Below are positions 33,539 to 42,469 of a DNA stretch of 64,000 nucleotides, in pieces. Position 1 is the first letter of the stretch, and each line of letters begins with the position of its first letter. The notes beneath the pieces were generated by a model. It saw only the letters and a list, made by a program, of their open reading frames with translations. It made no database searches and had not been told where the DNA came from. Location: positions 5,704,001 through 5,768,000 of the forward strand of contig NZ_CP059572.1 in NCBI RefSeq assembly GCF_019175365.1. Reading direction: 5' to 3'. The DNA is from Actinomadura graeca. Lineage in GTDB: Bacteria > Actinomycetota > Actinomycetes > Streptosporangiales > Streptosporangiaceae. A program made the position numbers and the translations under genes.

Positions 33539-34309
33539 TTGCGATACGAGGTCCTTGGGTCTCTTCGTGTGATCGACAACGGGGAGAGTCTGGCGGTCAC
33601 CGCCCCCAAGATGGAGGTCGTCCTGGCGGCGCTCCTCATCCGGGCGGACCAGGTCGTGTCGGTCGAGCAGCTCATCACCGAGATGTGGGGCGGCACCAAG
33701 CCGCGGCGTGCCACCGCGGCGCTGTACGTGTACGTGTCCCAGTTGCGCAAGCTGCTGGCGGTGAGGACGGGCGCCCCCGGCCCCATCGTCACCCGGGCCC
33801 CGGGGTACGTGCTGCGCACGGGGACGGACGAGCTGGACCTGCACGTGTTCCAGCGCCTCGTCCGCGAGGGGCGCGAGCACATGCGGCGGGACGAGTACGA
33901 GCCCGCGAGCAGGGCCTTCGAGGCCGCGCTCGGGCTGTGGCGGGGGCCGGCGCTGAGCGAGCTGAGGGAGGGGCCCATCATCAACGGGTTCGCGATGTGG
34001 CTCGACGAGGTGCGGCTGGAGTGCCACGAGATGCTCGTGGAGACGAACCTGAGGCTGGGCCGTCACCGCGAGATGGTCAGCCTGCTGCACGAGCTGATCC
34101 GGGACCATCCGCTGCACGAGGCGTTCTACCGGCAGCTCATGCTCGCGCTGTACCGGTCGGAGCGCCGGGCCGACGCGCTGGGCGTGTACCAGTCCGCCCG
34201 TGCCGCCCTGAACAGGGAGCTGGGCCTGGAGCCCGGCCGGCACCTGCGCGAGATGCAACGGTCCATCCTGGCCGCCGCCGACGTCCTCGACGTCCGGCCC
34301 GCCGTATGA
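33539..34309 (+). CDS. SARP-family pathway activator
   Basis: 256 residues if it starts at TTG 33539, chosen because GGAGGAG precedes it and MRYEVLGSLRVIDNGE is the normal N-terminus of the family; an ATG at 33503 would add 12 unusual residues. OmpR-type winged helix (QVVSVEQLITEMWGGTKPRRATAALYVYVSQLRKLL) then the BTAD domain (DLHVFQRLVREGREHMRRDEYEPASRAFEAALGLWRGPALSEL; DALGVYQSARAALNRELGLEPGRHLREM). SARPs bind 11-base-spaced direct heptamers, as seen at 45176-45226. Stop overlaps the thioesterase start. Confidence 0.92.
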   Translation: MRYEVLGSLRVIDNGESLAVTAPKMEVVLAALLIRADQVVSVEQLITEMWGGTKPRRATAALYVYVSQLRKLLAVRTGAPGPIVTRAPGYVLRTGTDELDLHVFQRLVREGREHMRRDEYEPASRAFEAALGLWRGPALSELREGPIINGFAMWLDEVRLECHEMLVETNLRLGRHREMVSLLHELIRDHPLHEAFYRQLMLALYRSERRADALGVYQSARAALNRELGLEPGRHLREMQRSILAAADVLDVRPAV

Positions 34310-35073
34310 GCGGTGCCGGGGACCTGTGGCTGCGGCGCTACCATCCCGCGCCGGACGCGCGGGTGCGGCTCGCGTGCTTCCCGCACGCGGGCGGCTCCGC
34401 GAGCGGCTACCACGGGATGTCCGCGCGGCTCGCGCCGGAGGTCGAGGTGCTCGCCGTGCAGTATCCGGGACGGCAGGACCGGCGGCGGGAACAGCCGGTC
34501 ACCGACATCGCCGAACTGGCCGGGCAGGTCGTCGGGGCGCTGGACGGGGAGCCGTCCGACCGCCCGCTCGCCCTCTTCGGGCACAGCATGGGGGCGACCG
34601 TCGCCTACGAGGTCGCCCGGCTCCTGGAGCACCGGCGCGGGATCCGGCCGCACACGCTGTTCGTCTCGGGGCGGCGGGCGCCGTCGCGGGTCCGCCCGGA
34701 GAACGTGCACGCCGCGGACGACGACGGCGTGCTCGCCGAGCTGGAGCGGCTGAGCGGCACCGACGCCCGGCTTCTGCAAGACCCGGAGCTGCGCGAGCTG
34801 ATTTTGCCGGTGGTGCGCGCCGACTATGGCGCGATCGAGCGGTACCGCCGTGCGCCCGGTCCCGAGCCGGGCTGCCCGGTCGTGGTGCTGGTCGGCGACG
34901 CCGACCCGCTGACCACGGTCGAGGAGGCGCGCGCCTGGGCCGATCACTCGGCGGCCCCCGTGGACGTGCGGGTCTTCCCCGGCGGCCACTTCTACCTGGA
35001 GGACCATCTCGAAGCGGTCGTGGAGGTGGTGGCCGGGCGCCTGGCGGCGCCCGCACCCTCCGGCCGCGAATGA
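34306..35073 (+). CDS. Type II thioesterase (RifR/GrsT-like)
   Basis: 255 residues. Nucleophile Ser94 in LFGHSMGATVAYEVAR; acid in LVGDADPLTTVEEA; His in FPGGHFYLEDH. In PKS/NRPS clusters such enzymes remove stalled or wrongly loaded acyl groups. Here it is the only thioesterase in view, so it might also help product release. Start overlaps the SARP stop (ATGA), so both are cotranscribed. A 16-base hairpin terminator follows. Confidence 0.93.
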   Translation: MSGAGDLWLRRYHPAPDARVRLACFPHAGGSASGYHGMSARLAPEVEVLAVQYPGRQDRRREQPVTDIAELAGQVVGALDGEPSDRPLALFGHSMGATVAYEVARLLEHRRGIRPHTLFVSGRRAPSRVRPENVHAADDDGVLAELERLSGTDARLLQDPELRELILPVVRADYGAIERYRRAPGPEPGCPVVVLVGDADPLTTVEEARAWADHSAAPVDVRVFPGGHFYLEDHLEAVVEVVAGRLAAPAPSGRE

Positions 35074-35130
35074 GGGTTCCGCCGCACCGCTGACGGCCGC
35101 GTGCCGTCGCCGATGCCGATGCTTGCCGGT

Positions 35131-35168
35131 GCCGGTGGTCTCCCGGAGCTTGCCGGGAGACCACCGGC
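35131..35168. terminator. Bidirectional hairpin terminator
   Basis: GCCGGTGGTCTCCCGG paired perfectly with CCGGGAGACCACCGGC over a 6-base loop. It stands just before the convergent ABC ATPase stop (35170) and 57 bases after the thioesterase, so it serves both. Confidence 0.85.
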
Positions 35169-35169
35169 G

Positions 35170-36993
35170 TCAGTGTGTCGGGGTGCTGTCCGTGCGGGCC
35201 ACGGGCTGGGGGACGGCGGCCAGCAGGGACCGTGTGTAGGGGTGCCGCGGGTTCTGGAAGACCTCCTCGACCGGCCCCGTCTCCACCACCTCGGCCTCGC
35301 GCATCACGATCACCCGGTCGCTGATGTGGTGGATCACGCCGAGGTCGTGCGAGATGAACAGCAGCGCGACGTCCAGCTCGTCCCGCAGGTCGACGAACAG
35401 GTCGAGGATCTGCGCCTGCACCGACACGTCGAGGGCCGAGACCGGCTCGTCGCACACGATGACGTCCGGCTCGGGCGCCAGGGCGCGGGCGATGGCCACC
35501 CGCTGGCGCTGCCCGCCGGACAGCTCGCGGGGGTGGCGGGTGAGCAGCCCCGGATCGAGGCCGACCCGGCGGAGCAGCCCGGCGATCTGGTCGCGGTGCC
35601 GCCGCACGGCGCGCCGGCCGGGCGAGCCGAGCGCCTCCCCGACGACGCGCTCGACGGTGTACCGGGGGTCGAAGGAGGCCAGCGGGTCCTGGTGGACGAG
35701 CTGGATCCGCCCGCGCCGCGGCCGCCGGGACGACTCGGGCACCCGCGACCAGGGTTCCCCGAGGAAGCCCACGGTGCCCTCCTCGGGTTCCAGCAGCCCC
35801 ATGACCAGGGCGGCGAGCGTGCTCTTGCCCGACCCCGACTCGCCCACGACGCCGAGCGTCTCCCCGGCGTGCAGGGTGAGCGAGACGTCCCGCACGGCGG
35901 GGCGGTGCTTGCGGTCCGGGCCGCGGAACCCCTTGGCGAGGCCGCTGACCTCGATCACCGCCTCGTCGCGGGGCTTGCGGGCGGTGCCGGCCACGTCCAG
36001 CGCCGGGGACGGCTCCTCCTCGCCGGTCCGCCAGCACAGGGCGCCGTGGGCGGGCCCGGTGGACACCAGGGGAGGGGCGTGCTCGCGGCAGCGTGCCTCC
36101 GCGAGCGGGCACCGGGGCGCGTACCGGCAGGCGGCCGCGGCGTCCGCCGGGTCGCGGGCGGGCTCCGGCGGGGCGAGCCGCGCACCCCGGGGGCGGACGC
36201 CGGGAACCGCGGCGAGCAGCCGCCGCGTGTACGGGTGGGACGGCGACCCCAGCACGTCCTCGGCCGGTCCCTGCTCGACGAACTCGCCCTGGTACATGAC
36301 CGCGATCCGGTCGGCGAGCCTGGCCACGACCGACAGGTCGTGGCTGATCAGCAGGACGGCGGTCCCCGCCGTCCGCATCGCGGTCAGCAGGTCGAGGATC
36401 TGGGCCTGGACGGTCACGTCCAGCGCCGTCGTCGGCTCGTCGGCGATGAGGACGGCGGGGTCGGCGGCGACGGCCGAGGCGATGAGGGCGCGCTGCCGCA
36501 GGCCGCCCGACAGCTGGTGCGGGTACTGCCGGGCGCGCAGCGCCGGCTCGGGGACGTGGACGCGCTCCAGGAGCGAGACCACCCGGTCCCCGCGGTCCCG
36601 CCGGGGGACGGTGCGGTGGTTGCGGAGCGTCTCGCCGATCTCCGCCTCGACGGTCCGCAGCGGGTCGAGCGACGACAGCGCGTCCTGCAGGACCATGCCG
36701 ATCCGGCGTCCGCGCAGCTCCCGCCAGCGGCGGTCCCCGGCGCGGGTCAGGTCCTCGCCTTCCAGTTCCAGCCGCTTCGCGGTGACCGTGGACTGCGGCC
36801 CGGCCAGCCCGAGCAGCGCGCGCGCCGTCACGCTCTTGCCGGAGCCCGACTCGCCGACGATGGCCAGGCATTCCCCGGGCCGCAGCGTGAACCCCACCCC
36901 GCGGACGGCGTCCACGCGGTCCCGTCCGGAGCCGAAGGCGACACTGAGGCCCTCGACGGTGAGCAGGGCGTCAGCGTCCTGATCGCTCCACAC
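35170..36993 (-). CDS. Peptide-type ABC transporter ATPase, DppD-DppF fusion
   Basis: 607 residues with two complete nucleotide-binding domains. First: GESGSGKSVTARAL, LSGGLRQRALIASAV, VLIADEPTTALDV. Second: GESGSGKSTLAALV, LSGGQRQRVAIARAL, VIVCDEPVSALDV. Between them the oligopeptide C-terminal motif with cysteines (CRYAPRCPLAEARCREHAP) is present. Fusion of DppD and DppF halves is common in actinobacteria. GTG start overlaps the permease stop by 23 bases. Energises the transporter. Confidence 0.94.
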   Translation of the reverse strand: MWSDQDADALLTVEGLSVAFGSGRDRVDAVRGVGFTLRPGECLAIVGESGSGKSVTARALLGLAGPQSTVTAKRLELEGEDLTRAGDRRWRELRGRRIGMVLQDALSSLDPLRTVEAEIGETLRNHRTVPRRDRGDRVVSLLERVHVPEPALRARQYPHQLSGGLRQRALIASAVAADPAVLIADEPTTALDVTVQAQILDLLTAMRTAGTAVLLISHDLSVVARLADRIAVMYQGEFVEQGPAEDVLGSPSHPYTRRLLAAVPGVRPRGARLAPPEPARDPADAAAACRYAPRCPLAEARCREHAPPLVSTGPAHGALCWRTGEEEPSPALDVAGTARKPRDEAVIEVSGLAKGFRGPDRKHRPAVRDVSLTLHAGETLGVVGESGSGKSTLAALVMGLLEPEEGTVGFLGEPWSRVPESSRRPRRGRIQLVHQDPLASFDPRYTVERVVGEALGSPGRRAVRRHRDQIAGLLRRVGLDPGLLTRHPRELSGGQRQRVAIARALAPEPDVIVCDEPVSALDVSVQAQILDLFVDLRDELDVALLFISHDLGVIHHISDRVIVMREAEVVETGPVEEVFQNPRHPYTRSLLAAVPQPVARTDSTPTH

Positions 36994-37858
36994 TGGGGAG
37001 CCTCCCTTCGAACCGCCGCTGCAGCCACCTGCCGACGACGTTGACGGCGAGGACGGTCGCGGTCACCGCCAGCCCCGGGAACACCGCGAGGGACCAGGCG
37101 GTCCCCAGGAAGTCGCGCCCCTCCGACAGCATTGCGCCCCATTCGGGCGTCGGCGGCTTCGGCCCGAGGCCGAGGAAGCTCAGCGAGGAGCCGGCGATGA
37201 CCGCCGTCCCCACGTTGATCATCGCCAGCACGAGCAGCGGCGGAAGGGCGTTGGGGAGCACGTGCCTGCCGAGGATGTCCGTCCGCCGCCGGCCCAGCGT
37301 GACCGCGGTGCGGACGTAGTCGGAGTTCCGCACGACCAGCGCCTGCCCGCGGGCCAGCCGGACGAAGCCGGGGACCAGGGAGGCGCCGATCGCCAGCGTG
37401 GCGTTCAGCGTCCCCGTTCCGAGGACCGCGACGATGAGCAGCGAGAGCAGCAGGCCGGGGAAGGCCAGGAACACGTCCGACACGCGCATGATCAGCTCGT
37501 CGAGCACCCGGCCGCCGGTCGCGGCCAGCACCCCGAGGAGCGAACCGGCGAGCACCGCGATGGTGGTGGCGCCGAGGCCGATCGTCAGCGACGGCCGCGC
37601 GCCGTGGACCACGCGGCTGTAGACGTCCCGGCCGAGCTGGTCGGTGCCGAAGGGGTGGCCGAGGCTCGGCGGGGCGAGCGCGTCGACCGGGTCCCCCTGG
37701 TCGGGCGCGTGCGTGGCGAGCAGGTCCGGCCAGACCACGGCGACCGCGATGAGCGCGAGCACCGCGGCGGCGGCCCACACCCCCGGCGGCGGAGTCCCCG
37801 CCCGCCGCCGGCGGCGCGGCAGGACCGCCGGCCACGTCGCGCGGGGGAGCGTGGTCAT
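36971..37858 (-). CDS. Peptide-type ABC transporter permease, DppC-like
   Basis: 295 residues (ATG 37858, overlapping the amidohydrolase stop as ATGA; an ATG two codons earlier is possible). Binding-protein-dependent transport domain: PFGTDQLGRDVYSRVVHGARPSLTIGLGATTIAVLAGSLLG and the EAA-loop VRTAVTLGRRRTDILGRHVLPNALPPLL. Hydrophobic helices throughout. Partner of the DppB-like permease beyond the amidohydrolase. Confidence 0.93.
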   Translation of the reverse strand: MTTLPRATWPAVLPRRRRRAGTPPPGVWAAAAVLALIAVAVVWPDLLATHAPDQGDPVDALAPPSLGHPFGTDQLGRDVYSRVVHGARPSLTIGLGATTIAVLAGSLLGVLAATGGRVLDELIMRVSDVFLAFPGLLLSLLIVAVLGTGTLNATLAIGASLVPGFVRLARGQALVVRNSDYVRTAVTLGRRRTDILGRHVLPNALPPLLVLAMINVGTAVIAGSSLSFLGLGPKPPTPEWGAMLSEGRDFLGTAWSLAVFPGLAVTATVLAVNVVGRWLQRRFEGRLPSVERSGR

Positions 37859-39081
37859 TCCCATGGCAGGCTTTCCCCGGCCCGCGGGACGTGGAACCGG
37901 CCGCGGGCGACGACCAGCCGCGGGTGCCGCAGCACCGACAGGTCCGCGCGGGGGTCGCCGTCGACGACGATGAGGTCGGCGTCCAGCCCGGGGCGCAGGC
38001 GTCCCGTCCGGCCGCCGAGGTCCAGGGCGTCGGCCGCGACCGAGGTGGCCATCGCGATGACCGCGTCGGCGGGCAGCCCGGCGCGTCCCAGCCAGCGCAG
38101 TCCCTCGGCGTACTGCTCGACCCCCACGCCGGTCACGCCGGCGTCGGTCCCGGCGATCAGCCGGACGCCCTGCTCATGCTGGTCGCGGCGGATCTCCAGC
38201 CAGGGACGCAGGACGTCGGCGCCGAACCGGGTCTCCAGTGCCCCCATGCCCCCGTGGAACGTCGGGCAGACGTAGACGCCCTTTTCCGCGATGGTCCGGA
38301 TCAGCTTCTCGTCGGCGTCGGGGCCCGCCGGCGGGCCCGCCTCGGTCAGGAACGTGCAGTGCTCCAGCGTGTGCGCGCCCGCCGCCACCGCGACCTCGAC
38401 GCCCTCCCTGGTGTGCACGTGCGCCGCCACCCGCAGGCCGAAGCGGCGCGCCTCCTCGACGGCCGCGGCCACCTCCTCGGTGCCGTACTGGAGCTCCCAG
38501 CTCGACGGGCCCTCGGGGGTGAGGTGCCCGCCCGTCACCATCACCTTGATGACGTCCACACCGTCCTCGGCCTGCCGCCGCACCAGGGCGCGCACCTGCT
38601 CCACGCCGTCGGCCTGCCCGCCGAGGAACGAGCAGTGCCCGCCGGTCACGGTGATCGGCGCGCCTGCGGTGAGGATGCGGGGGCCGGGGACCGTCCCCGC
38701 GGCGACCGCGTCGCGCAGCCGCGCCGCGAGGCCGTTGCGGTCGCCGAGGTCGCGCACCGTGGTGACGCCCACGTCCAGCAGCCGCCGCGCCCGCGCGGCC
38801 ATGTCCAGCACGAGGGCGGGGTCCCCGGTGGCCGCCAGCGTGGCCACCGGGTCCTCGCCGCCGTCGAACACCAGGTGGACGTGGACGTCGATCAGGCCGG
38901 GCAGGATCCGGGCCTCCGGGAAGGAGACCCGGGGCGTCCCGGCCGCCGCGCGGCCGATGACGTCGGCGGCGGGTCCCACGTCCTCGATGAGGCCGTCGCG
39001 GACCAGGACCGCCCCGTCCGGGATCACCTCCCCGGGGACGCCGGTCAGCATTTCCGCCGCGGTCAGGATCCGTTCCGTCAC
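37855..39081 (-). CDS. Metal-dependent amidohydrolase inside transporter operon
   Basis: 408 residues, imidazolonepropionase/prolidase-like amidohydrolase family. Metal motifs: IDVHVHLVFDGG (H-x-H), VIKVMVTGGHL (possible carboxylated Lys), VAAHVHTREGVEVA, LEHCTFL, and AGTDAGVTG (Asp). No signal peptide, so it acts in the cytoplasm after uptake. GTG start overlaps the DppB stop and its stop overlaps the DppC start. Probable role: hydrolysis of an imported peptide or amide, perhaps the pathway product. Confidence 0.9.
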   Translation of the reverse strand: MTERILTAAEMLTGVPGEVIPDGAVLVRDGLIEDVGPAADVIGRAAAGTPRVSFPEARILPGLIDVHVHLVFDGGEDPVATLAATGDPALVLDMAARARRLLDVGVTTVRDLGDRNGLAARLRDAVAAGTVPGPRILTAGAPITVTGGHCSFLGGQADGVEQVRALVRRQAEDGVDVIKVMVTGGHLTPEGPSSWELQYGTEEVAAAVEEARRFGLRVAAHVHTREGVEVAVAAGAHTLEHCTFLTEAGPPAGPDADEKLIRTIAEKGVYVCPTFHGGMGALETRFGADVLRPWLEIRRDQHEQGVRLIAGTDAGVTGVGVEQYAEGLRWLGRAGLPADAVIAMATSVAADALDLGGRTGRLRPGLDADLIVVDGDPRADLSVLRHPRLVVARGRFHVPRAGESLPWE

Positions 39082-40010
39082 GGGGCCGACTCCCTCAGCC
39101 TCGGGTCGACGATCCGGTAGAGGCCGTCGACTGCCATGTTGATCAGTGAGAACGCCAGCGCCGACACCAGGATCACCCCGGTGACCACCGGCAGGTCCCG
39201 GCCGGCGATGGCCGCCGCCATGACCCTCCCGATGCCCTGGCGGCTGAAGATGGTCTCGATCACCACCGCGCCGCTGAGCAGCGCGCCCACGCTCCAGCCC
39301 GAAATGGTGATCATGGGGATGAGGGCGTGCCGCAGCGCGTGCCTGAGGCGCACCGAGGTCTCGCCGCCGCCGCGGGTGCGGGCGGTGAGCGCGAACGGCT
39401 CGTCGAGGGCGCGTTCCATCCCCTCGCGCATCACCTGCGCGTAGACGCCCACCAGGCCGAGCGCGAGGGTGACCGCGGGCAGGACGAGCGCCCCCGGCCC
39501 CGATCCCCCCGCGACGGGGAAGAGGTGCCAGCGGAAGGCGAAGAAGGTGAGCAGCAGCACCCCGACCCAGAACCCGGGGGTGGAGATGGCGATCAGCTCC
39601 AGCCCGACCGAGAGGCGCCGCAGCGCCGGCCGTCTCCCGGCGGTCGCCACGGCGAGCGCCGTCGCCACCGCGAACGCCACCGCGAAGCCGGTGAGGGCGA
39701 GCGCCGCCGAGGACCACGCCTGATCGCCGATCAGCTCCCCGACCGGTTCCCTGAGCTGGTACGAACGGCCGAGGTCGCCCTTCGCCAGGCGGCCGATGAA
39801 CAGCCCGTACTGGACGGGCACGGGCCGGTCGAAGCCCAGTTCGCGGCGCACCTGCTCGACCTGTTCCGGGCTCGGGGTGGTGGAGCCCAGGATGACGCGC
39901 GCCGGATCGCCGGGGGTGAGCTGGAGCCCGGCGAAGGCGACCGTCGCCGCGCCCAGCATGACCACGACCGTGAGCAGCAGCCGGCGGACCAGCCACCGCG
40001 CGACGGTCAC
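39078..40010 (-). CDS. Peptide-type ABC transporter permease, DppB-like
   Basis: 310 residues from GTG 40010 (AAGGGGGG upstream; overlaps the lipoprotein stop). WLVRRLLLTVVVMLGAATVAFAGLQLTPGDPARVIL and FWVGVLLLTFFAFRWHLFP are family features; RTRGGGETSVRLRHALRHALIPM is the EAA loop. Membrane channel with the DppC-like protein. Confidence 0.93.
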   Translation of the reverse strand: MTVARWLVRRLLLTVVVMLGAATVAFAGLQLTPGDPARVILGSTTPSPEQVEQVRRELGFDRPVPVQYGLFIGRLAKGDLGRSYQLREPVGELIGDQAWSSAALALTGFAVAFAVATALAVATAGRRPALRRLSVGLELIAISTPGFWVGVLLLTFFAFRWHLFPVAGGSGPGALVLPAVTLALGLVGVYAQVMREGMERALDEPFALTARTRGGGETSVRLRHALRHALIPMITISGWSVGALLSGAVVIETIFSRQGIGRVMAAAIAGRDLPVVTGVILVSALAFSLINMAVDGLYRIVDPRLRESAP

Positions 40011-41653
40011 GATCCCCCCTTCTGCGCGTCGTAGAACACCGGGTAGCCGTTGGCGTCGAAGGCGACGCCCTTGACCTGCGAGGACGTGCCGACCAGGCGC
40101 ACCGGGACGTAGGTCGGGATGGCCAGCCCCCGGCGCAGGACGCGGTCCTGGATCTTGGCGTAGTGCCCGGCGCGGGCGGCGGGATCGACGGTGGCGGTCG
40201 CGGCGCGCAGCCAGCCGTCCAGCTCGGGGTCGTTGAGGCGGAAGAAGTTCCCGCCGCCCTTGGTGGGAGGCCACGCCGCCGCGAAGAAGTACCGCAGGAT
40301 GTCGGGTTCGGCCCGGACGAAGCCCGTCGAGTACAGGTCCATGGTGCTGCCGGTGAGGATGTCCTTGGCCAGCGCGCCGCCGTCCTCGCTGACCAGGTCG
40401 ATGTGGATGCCGGCCTTCTTGGCCTGCGCCTGGATGCCCTGGGCCAGGACGTCGCGCCGGTCCCGCATGAGCTTGGCCAGGTAGGGCCAGCGCAGGGTCA
40501 GGCGGCGCCCGTCCTTGGTGCGGTAGCCCTCCGAGTCACGCCCCGTCCAGCCCGCCTGGTCGAGCAGCTTGGCGCTCAGCGCCGGGTCGTACGGCCAGGT
40601 CCGCTCGGTCGCGCGGGAGTACCCCACCGTCGCGGGGCTGAGCAGGCTCCAGGCGCGCGCGTACTGGCCGAAGTAGATCGACTTGACCAGCTGGTCGAGG
40701 TCGAGGGAGCGCAGCAGCGCGACGCGGACCCGCTCGTCCGTCAGGGGGCCGTGCGTGGTGTTGGGGAAGATGGCGAAGACGGCGCCGGGCAGGTTGGCGC
40801 GCAGCAGCCGCAGCCGGTCCGACCCCTCGACGCTCTTGACGGACATCGCCGGCACGTCGTCGATGACGTCGGCCTGCCCGCTGGTGAGCGCGCCGAGGCG
40901 GACGGCGTTCTCGGGGATGAACGCGATCGACAGCTTGGCGAGGCGCGCGGGCCCGGTGTGCGCCGCGGTGGGCGGCCCCCAGGAGTATCCGGGATTCCTG
41001 GTCAGCGTGAGGTTCTTGTTGCGCGTCCAGGATCCGAACCGGAAGGGGCCCGAGCCGATGGGCCGCAGGCACAGCCCCGCGGGGTTCTCGCGTATCGCCT
41101 TGGGCGATTGGACGCCGAGGTAGGCGGTGCTCACCGCCTGGAGGAACGAGGCGTCCGGCTCGGACAGCCGGACCTCGACGGTGTCCGCGTCGAGGGCCTT
41201 CGCCTCCGCGTACGACCGGAGCAGGCTCGCGGCGTACCGCGATTTGGTCTTCGGGTCGACCGCGTGGTCGAGGGTCGCCTTCACCGCCGCGGCGTCCAGG
41301 GGCGTCCCATCGTGGAACGTGACCCCCGGCCTGAGGTCGAAGGTGTAGGTCTTCGCGTCCTTGGAGATCGTCCAGCGCTGGGCCAGCCAGGGGTGGAACT
41401 TGCCGTCCGGCGTCAGGGCGACCAGGGAGTCGAAGACGCCCCGGACGATGACGGCGGTGACGTCGAGGCCGCTCATCTGCGGGTCGAGGCAGTCCGGCTC
41501 GATGCTGGCGGCGAAGGTCAGGCCGCCGTCCTGTGCGGCCGGGTCGTCGCCGTCGCCGCACGCGGCGGCGGTTCCGAGAAGCAGGGGGACGGCCGCGCAC
41601 ACACCGGCCCAGCGGTGGCGTTGCGTGGACCGTCGAGTCCGGGGGTGGGGCAT
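40007..41653 (-). CDS. Peptide-type ABC transporter substrate-binding lipoprotein (DppA-like)
   Basis: 548 residues from ATG 41653 (AAGGAGACGAG upstream); a longer start at 41716 would bury the signal. Lipobox GTAAAC. SBP_bac_5 features: AASIEPDCLDPQM, DGKFHPWLAQRWTISKDAKTYTFDLRPGVTFHDGTPLDAA, GSGPFRFGSWTRNKNLTLTRNPGY. Recruits substrate for the operon. First gene of SBP-DppB-amidohydrolase-DppC-ATPase. Box b (41738) is 85 bases upstream. Confidence 0.93.
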   Translation of the reverse strand: MPHPRTRRSTQRHRWAGVCAAVPLLLGTAAACGDGDDPAAQDGGLTFAASIEPDCLDPQMSGLDVTAVIVRGVFDSLVALTPDGKFHPWLAQRWTISKDAKTYTFDLRPGVTFHDGTPLDAAAVKATLDHAVDPKTKSRYAASLLRSYAEAKALDADTVEVRLSEPDASFLQAVSTAYLGVQSPKAIRENPAGLCLRPIGSGPFRFGSWTRNKNLTLTRNPGYSWGPPTAAHTGPARLAKLSIAFIPENAVRLGALTSGQADVIDDVPAMSVKSVEGSDRLRLLRANLPGAVFAIFPNTTHGPLTDERVRVALLRSLDLDQLVKSIYFGQYARAWSLLSPATVGYSRATERTWPYDPALSAKLLDQAGWTGRDSEGYRTKDGRRLTLRWPYLAKLMRDRRDVLAQGIQAQAKKAGIHIDLVSEDGGALAKDILTGSTMDLYSTGFVRAEPDILRYFFAAAWPPTKGGGNFFRLNDPELDGWLRAATATVDPAARAGHYAKIQDRVLRRGLAIPTYVPVRLVGTSSQVKGVAFDANGYPVFYDAQKGGS

Positions 41654-41737
41654 CTCGTCTCCTTGGAGGAACGTGGAGGCGCTTCGGCGCCGTGACCGGC
41701 GGGTTCCGCGATCCATGCCGCACTCTCCAGGGGCGAT

Positions 41738-41755
41738 CTAAAGATCACCTTAATG
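41738..41755. promoter_or_regulatory. Cluster box b (CTAAAGA-N4-CTTAATG)
   Basis: CTAAAGATCACCTTAATG, upstream of the peptide transporter operon and touching the end of the TetR gene at 41750. Shares C-W-AA-R-GA-N4-CTTA with boxes a and c. Confidence 0.6.
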
Positions 41756-42361
41756 TGGCGGCCCGGTTACGGAAGTGGCGGCGGATCCGGGGATCACCCC
41801 GCGGACCGCCAGGTCGAGGAGCCGTCCGCTCACCACGGGCTCGCCCTCGGTGGCCATGGCTATCGCGCCGGCGAGCCGCAGCACGTCCAGGAACGCGGTC
41901 CCGGGCGGGACGGACCCGGCCTCCTGGGCGCGGGCGAACAGGGTCGCCCCGGACGAGCGCATCGCGTGGCAGGCGTGGAACAGCTCCGACCGCTCGTCGC
42001 GCAGCGTGACCATCACCGAGGCCGCCATGCCGCGGAAGGGCGTGACCTGCGCGATGAACGCCTCCAGCCAGGCGACCAGCGCGGCGCCGGGGGACGGGTC
42101 GTCCAGCAGCTCGTCCGCGCGCTGGCCGAGCTGGACGTAGCCATCGGTGAGCAGTGTCTCCAGCAGGTCCTGGCGGGTGGGGAAGTGGCGGTAGAGGGTC
42201 CCGATGCCCACTCCGGCGCGTTCGGCGACCGATTCGAGGGACGCCTCGGCGCCGTGCGCGGCGAAGATCTCGCGGGCCGCGGCGAGCAGGTTCTCGCGGT
42301 TGCGGCGCACGTCGGCGCGGAGCGGGCGGGCCGGCGGGGCGGTCGTCTCCTGGGGTTCCAT
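41750..42361 (-). CDS. TetR-family repressor of MFS exporter
   Basis: 203 residues; HTH LLAAAREIFAAHGAEASLESVAERAGVGIGTLYRHFPTRQDLLETLL, then a helical ligand domain. Divergent from the MFS gene over 108 bases that hold three CGGAGG-N3-CCTCCG-like palindromes. A resistance/efflux regulator of the cluster, likely sensing the product or an intermediate. Confidence 0.93.
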   Translation of the reverse strand: MEPQETTAPPARPLRADVRRNRENLLAAAREIFAAHGAEASLESVAERAGVGIGTLYRHFPTRQDLLETLLTDGYVQLGQRADELLDDPSPGAALVAWLEAFIAQVTPFRGMAASVMVTLRDERSELFHACHAMRSSGATLFARAQEAGSVPPGTAFLDVLRLAGAIAMATEGEPVVSGRLLDLAVRGVIPGSAATSVTGPPH

Positions 42362-42388
42362 CCGTCTCCAGCTTCTCTCGTTGCAAAT

Positions 42389-42441
42389 CGGAGGCGACCT
42401 CCGTATTGTTCGGAGGGTACCTCCGTATGGAGGCTCCCTCC
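42389..42441. promoter_or_regulatory. Triple palindromic operators for TetR/MFS pair
   Basis: CGGAGG-CGA-CCTCCG (42389-42403), CGGAGG-GTA-CCTCCG (42411-42425), and GGAGG-CTC-CCTCC (42429-42441). Two are perfect, one lacks the outer pair. Starts at 42361 (minus) and 42470 (plus) flank them. Confidence 0.75.
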
Positions 42442-42469
42442 GATTGTAACCGGAGACCTTGGAGGAAGG

